A DNA stretch of 64,000 bases from contig JAPPBY010000009.1 in NCBI GenBank assembly GCA_026702615.1, positions 62,001 to 126,000 of the forward strand, given 5' to 3'. This DNA is from Chloroflexota bacterium. GTDB taxonomy: Bacteria; Chloroflexota; Dehalococcoidia; Tepidiformales; Tepidiformaceae. Position 1 is the stretch's first letter. The number at the start of each line of letters is the position of its first letter. Positions 60,228 through 64,000 of this stretch are shown one piece after another. The notes below the pieces were generated by a model. That model had not been told where the DNA came from, did not search any database, and saw only the letters and a list, made by a program, of their open reading frames with translations. The translations under genes were made by a program, and so were the position numbers.

Positions 60228-61328
60228 TCATACCACCAGCAGGATTGCCGGCACTGCGACAATGACGCCCAAAAAGGCGACGAGTCGCCGGGGGTGGGCG
60301 GCGATCCAGCGCTCGCTGCGGAGGATGGCGGTTCGGTAGGGCTTGTAGAGCGCCGTCAGGACGATGCCGGCCACGACGGTGGTCGAGGCGACCTGGGCGA
60401 GGACGACGGCGACGGCAGCTTCGCCGCCGACGAGGACGCTGGCGGCGAGAGTATCGACGAAGGTCGCGATGTTGGCCCCGAGGACGTACGGAATGATGTG
60501 CTCGCGGCGCACGTAACCGCGCAGGGCGAGGGGCACGAGGACGGTCAGGGAGACGGCCACGCTGAGCGTCGTGAGCGTGATGATGACGCCCATCAGGAAC
60601 ATCAGGGGCCGGCGGTTGAGGACGTCGAGGCGACGCCGGATGCCCTCGGCCTCGCCTTCCAGCTGGGGAAGGGCGCGTTCGAAGACGGCGAAGGCGAGGA
60701 GGAGGACGCCGGCGCCGACGACGAAGACGAGAAGGCCGGGCAGGAAGGAATCGAGGGCCTCAGTGACGGGGCCGAAGGCGGCGTCGGTGCCCTGCAGGAG
60801 GGCGTCGGGGGCGGAGGGGGTCGCGCCGTCGAACCAGCCCAGATGGAGCGCCAGGAACCCGAGCGCGACCGCCGGACCCTGCGTCGTGAAGGTGACGAGC
60901 ATGGCGACGATGCCGATGGCGACGCCATCGCCGCTGCGGCGGCCGAAGCGGAAGGCAAGGAAGCCGACGGCGAGGACGACGAAGGACGCGCCGAGCCGGG
61001 AGCCGGCGATGACGGCAAAGGCCTCGGTGGTGTGGAAGACGCCTTCGGAGAGGAGCGTGACGCCGATGGCGGCCACGGGGGAGCCACTGAGGACGACGTA
61101 GGCGAAGAGCCACCCGAAGCCGAGGGCGTTGGCGACGCCCTCGGCGCTGATGTCGGAGAGCAGGGGCGCCAGGGAGCCGGCGCCCGCGCGCGTGATCTCG
61201 AGGGCGAGGGCGAACAGCGCGAGCCCGACGACCGCGCAGGCCAGGCGCAGGAGCATCGTGGGGCGCAACCAGGAAAGGCTGCGCGCAGCGGGCGGCGCGT
61301 CGCGCACGGCGGAGCGCGCCCGCTGCAT
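60228..61328 (-). CDS. Na/Pi-cotransporter-family membrane carrier
   Basis: 366 aa from ATG 61328, about 8-10 helices in two inverted halves. Repeat signatures: SGSPVAAIGVTLLSEG in the first half and GANIATFVDTLAASVLVGG in the second, like the paired motifs of NptA/NPT2 sodium-phosphate carriers. The ATG lies 4 nt after the stop of sat, and the whole sat-cysC group reads toward it. The position suggests it may carry sulfate or another oxyanion instead of phosphate, which is inference. Confidence 0.8.
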   Translation of the reverse strand: MQRARSAVRDAPPAARSLSWLRPTMLLRLACAVVGLALFALALEITRAGAGSLAPLLSDISAEGVANALGFGWLFAYVVLSGSPVAAIGVTLLSEGVFHTTEAFAVIAGSRLGASFVVLAVGFLAFRFGRRSGDGVAIGIVAMLVTFTTQGPAVALGFLALHLGWFDGATPSAPDALLQGTDAAFGPVTEALDSFLPGLLVFVVGAGVLLLAFAVFERALPQLEGEAEGIRRRLDVLNRRPLMFLMGVIITLTTLSVAVSLTVLVPLALRGYVRREHIIPYVLGANIATFVDTLAASVLVGGEAAVAVVLAQVASTTVVAGIVLTALYKPYRTAILRSERWIAAHPRRLVAFLGVIVAVPAILLVV

Positions 61329-61332
61329 CACC

Positions 61333-62493
61333 TCAGCCGCCCCGGGCGCTCTCCATCAGCACGGCGGCAACCTCCGGACGCGTGAACTCAACGGGGAGGT
61401 CCTCGCCGTTGGCGAGCATCTCGCGCACCTTCGTCCCCGAGAGGAAGAGGCGCTCCTCGGGCGTAGCCGAGCTCGTCTTCGTGGTCGCCATGGCGCCACT
61501 GCGGAGGCACCAGAAGGCGTGTTCGAAAAAGAGCGGCTGGATGCCGAGGGCGTCGAGGTCGATGTCGTCGAAGATGCGCTGGGCGTCGTAGGTGCCGTAG
61601 TAGTTGCCCACCCCAGCGTGATCGCGTCCGACGATGAAGTGAGTGCAGCCGTAGTTCTTGCGCATGATGGCGTGGAAGATCGCCTCGCGCGGGCCGGCGT
61701 AGCGCATGGCCGCGGGCAGCACCGAGAGTTGCACGCGGTCCTCGGGGAAGTAGCGGTCGAGCAGCACCTGGTAGCACTGCATACGCACATCGGCGGGGAT
61801 GTCGTCGTCCTTCGTGTCGCCCACGAGGGGATGGATGAGGGCGCCGTCGACACCCTCAAGGGCGACCTTGATGAGGTACTCGTGGGCGCGGTGGATGGGG
61901 TTGCGGGTCTGGAAGCCGACGACCGTGCGCCAGCCGCGCTCGGCGAAGGCGGCGCGGGTCTGGGCGGGGGTGAGGCGGTGGTCGGGGAAGTTGCCGTGGT
62001 CGGGAAGGCGGAGCGCTTTCACCGTGCCACCCAGGACCAGGTCGCCGGAGGCGTAGACAGCGGCGACGCCGGGATGGGCCTCGTCTGTGGTGCGGTAGAC
62101 CTGCTCGGCCAGACGCGTCTTGTCGCGCCGGTAGACCTCCTCGATGTCGATGACGCCGAGGGGGAAGCCTTCATCGTCGCGCAGGTCGGCGCGGACGCCG
62201 GGGGTCAGTTCGCCGGCGCGAGACTCGTCGACTGAGAGGGTGACGGGCATCGACCAGGGGAGGCCGTTCGCCAGCGTCATGTTCTCGACGACGGAGTGGT
62301 AGTCGGCCTCGCCCATGAAGCCGGTGAGGGGACTGAATCCGCCGTTGGCAAGGAGCTCGAAGTCGGCGAGGTGCCGGGAGTCGAGCTCGATGGTCGGAAG
62401 GCTTGCGACCTCGCGGCCGATTTCAACGTGCTCCTCTTCATCGACGAGGAGGTCGACAAGGGTTCCGCCGTACGGTTCGCCAAGGTTACTCAT
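61333..62493 (-). CDS. sat: sulfate adenylyltransferase
   Basis: 386 aa ATP sulfurylase of the homo-oligomeric (not CysDN) type: sulfate + ATP to APS + PPi. PUA-like N-domain, [13 protein letters not shown], the catalytic [13 protein letters not shown] (QxRN and HxxH), [12 protein letters not shown], and [16 protein letters not shown]. The ATG overlaps the cysC stop by 4 nt (ATGA), so the two enzymes are made together. Confidence 0.95.
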   Translation of the reverse strand: MSNLGEPYGGTLVDLLVDEEEHVEIGREVASLPTIELDSRHLADFELLANGGFSPLTGFMGEADYHSVVENMTLANGLPWSMPVTLSVDESRAGELTPGVRADLRDDEGFPLGVIDIEEVYRRDKTRLAEQVYRTTDEAHPGVAAVYASGDLVLGGTVKALRLPDHGNFPDHRLTPAQTRAAFAERGWRTVVGFQTRNPIHRAHEYLIKVALEGVDGALIHPLVGDTKDDDIPADVRMQCYQVLLDRYFPEDRVQLSVLPAAMRYAGPREAIFHAIMRKNYGCTHFIVGRDHAGVGNYYGTYDAQRIFDDIDLDALGIQPLFFEHAFWCLRSGAMATTKTSSATPEERLFLSGTKVREMLANGEDLPVEFTRPEVAAVLMESARGG

Positions 62494-63044
62494 GACTGCG
62501 CCTTCCCGATGAGCCCACGGGACTCGAGGTAGTCGAGGATCTGATCGAGGCTGCGTTCTTCGGAATCGAGACCGGTCTCGCAGCGCACCTCCGGGCTGGG
62601 AGGCTCCTCGTAGGGGTCGTCGATGCCGGTGAAGCCCTTGATCTCGCCGGCGCGGGCCTTGGCGTAGAGGCCCTTCACGTCGCGCGCCTCGCACTGCTCG
62701 ACGGTAGCGGCGGCGTGCACCTCTACGAACACGGCGCCGTCGCCCTCGGTCATGGCGCGGTTCTCGTCGCGAATCTCCTGGTAGGGGGAGATGGCGGCGG
62801 TGATGACGCCCACGCCGTTGCGGGCAAGGAGGCTGGCGACGAAGCCGATGCGGCGGATGTTCGTGTCGCGATCCTCTTTGCTGAAGCCGAGGCCCTTCGA
62901 GAGGTTGGTGCGAACGATGTCGCCGTCGAGGATCTCGACGTTGCGGCCGCGCTCACGCAGCACGGGCGCGAGCGCCTCGGCGAGGGTGCTCTTGCCGGAG
63001 CCCGAGAGTCCGGTGAACCAGATGACGAAGCCCTGATTGCTCAT
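62490..63044 (-). CDS. cysC: adenylylsulfate kinase
   Basis: 184 aa; APS + ATP to PAPS. Walker [10 protein letters not shown] near residue 12, [37 protein letters not shown], and [20 protein letters not shown], as usual for CysC. Its ATG overlaps the stop of a 7-codon mini-ORF (63041-63064). Coupled to sat downstream. Confidence 0.95.
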   Translation of the reverse strand: MSNQGFVIWFTGLSGSGKSTLAEALAPVLRERGRNVEILDGDIVRTNLSKGLGFSKEDRDTNIRRIGFVASLLARNGVGVITAAISPYQEIRDENRAMTEGDGAVFVEVHAAATVEQCEARDVKGLYAKARAGEIKGFTGIDDPYEEPPSPEVRCETGLDSEERSLDQILDYLESRGLIGKAQS

Positions 63045-63064
63045 TGGCTGTACTCCAAACGCAT
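63041..63064 (-). CDS. 7-codon mini-ORF coupled to cysC
   Basis: ATG 63064 encodes MRLEYSQ and its TGA overlaps the cysC ATG (ATGA). It has GGGAG upstream. It may couple ribosome loading to cysC. There is no Cys or Met run, so it is not a classic attenuator peptide. Confidence 0.35.
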   Translation of the reverse strand: MRLEYSQ

Positions 63065-63121
63065 TGGTGTTACTCCCTGACTATCGTGGTGGCGCCCGCG
63101 AGGCGCCGGATGCGCATCAAG

Positions 63122-63143
63122 ACGGCGGCCCGATGGCCGCCGT
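63122..63143 (-). terminator. GC hairpin between cysH and cysC
   Basis: Perfect 9-bp stem ACGGCGGCC/GGCCGCCGT with a 4-nt loop, 26 nt after the cysH stop. No T-run, so it may attenuate or stabilise the upstream message instead of ending it. A second small hairpin (GGCGCC arms) follows. Confidence 0.45.
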
Positions 63144-63168
63144 GCGGAGGTGGTGGACGCGGGCCGGC

Positions 63169-63867
63169 TCAGGTGTGGAGTCCGCACTCGTCCTTCTCGA
63201 AACCTTCCCAGCGCCCCTGCCGGCCCTGCTTGCCGGGCACGGTGCAATTGAAGCAGCCGATGCTGACGAAGCCATGGTCGAGCAGGGGGTTGTAGGGAAC
63301 GTCGTGATGACTGATGTAGTTCCAGGTGTCTTTCTCGGTCCAGCGGGCAAGCGGGTTGATCTTGATGAGGCCGAACCTCTGGTTCCAGGCGACGATGGGA
63401 ACGTCGGAGCGGCCCTCGGACTGGTCGCGCCGGAGGCCGGCGATCCAGGCGGTCTTGCCGGCGAGAGCACGCTGGTTGGGCTCGACCTTGCGGAGGTCGC
63501 AGCAGAGGTCGGGGTCACGCATCCAGAGGGCGGCGCCGTGCTGGGCGGCCTGCTCCTCGTGGGTCAGCTTCGACTTGTAGACCTGGACGTTCGTGAGGTT
63601 GAGGGCGGCGGTGGCGCGCTCGCGGGTCTGGTGGGTTTCGTCGAAGAGGTAGTCGGTATCGAGCACGAAGACGTGGACGTTGGGCTTGAGCTGGGCGGTC
63701 ATGTGGAGGATGGCCATGCCCGTGGGGCCACCGAAGCTGGCGCCGACGGAGAGGCCATCGCCGAACGTGTCGACAGCCCAGCGCACGATCTCCTCGGGCG
63801 TCGCATCCTCGAAGCGCTCGTTGAGCGCGGCGATGGCGGTGTCGTCGAGGGTGGCGGTGAGGGACAC
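63169..63867 (-). CDS. cysH: adenylyl-sulfate reductase (4Fe-4S CysH type)
   Basis: 232 aa from GTG 63867, with GGAG upstream. An upstream in-frame TTG (63933) would add 22 residues, but those codons are AT-rich at third positions, unlike coding DNA here. PP-loop-like SVGASFGGPTG, then the iron-sulfur Cys motif CC (DLCCDLRK) and CxxC (IGCFNCT), and C-terminal ECGLH with the catalytic Cys. The CC...CxxC set marks enzymes that can reduce APS directly to sulfite. Read in the same direction as cysC and sat. Confidence 0.93.
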   Translation of the reverse strand: MSLTATLDDTAIAALNERFEDATPEEIVRWAVDTFGDGLSVGASFGGPTGMAILHMTAQLKPNVHVFVLDTDYLFDETHQTRERATAALNLTNVQVYKSKLTHEEQAAQHGAALWMRDPDLCCDLRKVEPNQRALAGKTAWIAGLRRDQSEGRSDVPIVAWNQRFGLIKINPLARWTEKDTWNYISHHDVPYNPLLDHGFVSIGCFNCTVPGKQGRQGRWEGFEKDECGLHT

Positions 63868-63895
63868 GGGGAGGGGCTCCGCGTAAAGCTGAGTT

Positions 63896-63957
63896 CGTTG
63901 CTCAACAATATCAACAACGTGACTTGCCAGCAACGACTGGGCGCGTCCTACATGCTA
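63896..63957 (-). promoter_or_regulatory. cysH promoter box and structured leader
   Basis: Minus strand: TAGCAT (63957-63952, in CTGTAGCAT as at the MFS genes) is a probable -10. The leader holds an inverted repeat, CGTTGCT (minus, 63935-63929) and AGCAACG (63902-63896). It is clearly more AT-rich than the genes. Confidence 0.45.
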
Positions 63958-64000
63958 CAGTCGCTTCACACACTCCCAGCCCGCGAAGGCCGGCCCTGAC

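Overview
The window is high-GC bacterial DNA, most consistent with Chloroflexota and probably a Dehalococcoidia / SAR202-type lineage. This is inferred from content, not from a marker search. The signs are several luciferase-like F420/FMN oxidoreductases, four cytochrome P450s, D-aminoacylase-type amidohydrolases with Tat-lipoprotein peptide-binding proteins, a very short EF-Ts, and many genes that look leaderless (a TANNNT box 6-9 nt before an ATG or GTG with no Shine-Dalgarno).

Layout. 1-6.6 kb: a P450 cut by the window edge, tRNA-Gly, two overlapping SDR paralogues, an exported metallopeptidase with a decayed second module, a cupin and an LLM oxidoreductase. 6.7-15.5 kb: first peptide-transport/amidohydrolase module, then a run of small oxidoreductase-type genes (PPOX, two NTF2-like, LLM). 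15.5-17.9 kb: zinc-ribbon GNAT and NhaA. 18-25.7 kb: second LLM/hydrolase/permease set, converging at a strong terminator on a second binding protein and amidohydrolase. 25.9-39.5 kb: nitroreductase, two P450s, three tandem MFS exporters with a shared start-site box, DUF3500, a fourth P450, a LivK-like lipoprotein, LLM, VOC and DUF2164.

39.5-47.1 kb is core: nfeD-slipin, birA, and the run rpsB-tsf-pyrH-frr-uppS-cdsA, in which tsf appears to start at CTG. 47.2-48.8 kb: epoxide-hydrolase-like protein and a TVP38/DedA membrane protein. 52-55 kb: fmdB, dtd, proS and tRNA-Phe. 55-60.2 kb: MFS, enoyl-CoA hydratase, methyltransferase, small membrane and lipoproteins, an orphan Phd antitoxin and a Phd-PIN fusion. 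60.2-63.9 kb: sulfate assimilation (Na/Pi-type carrier, sat, cysC, cysH).

The outstanding find is at 49.6-51.8 kb on the minus strand: two tandem paralogous thioredoxin-fold proteins, each with an in-frame TGA at the same active-site position (Trp-TGA-Gly-Cys). Each TGA is followed 20 nt later by a stem-loop with a GGUCU apical loop that fits the bacterial SECIS pattern. They are best read as full-length selenoproteins of 346 and 348 aa with a U-G-C redox motif. Routine gene calling would split each into two fragments. The second is translationally coupled to an SDR gene. No selenocysteine machinery (selA, selB, selC, selD) is in the window, so its presence elsewhere in the genome is the key check.
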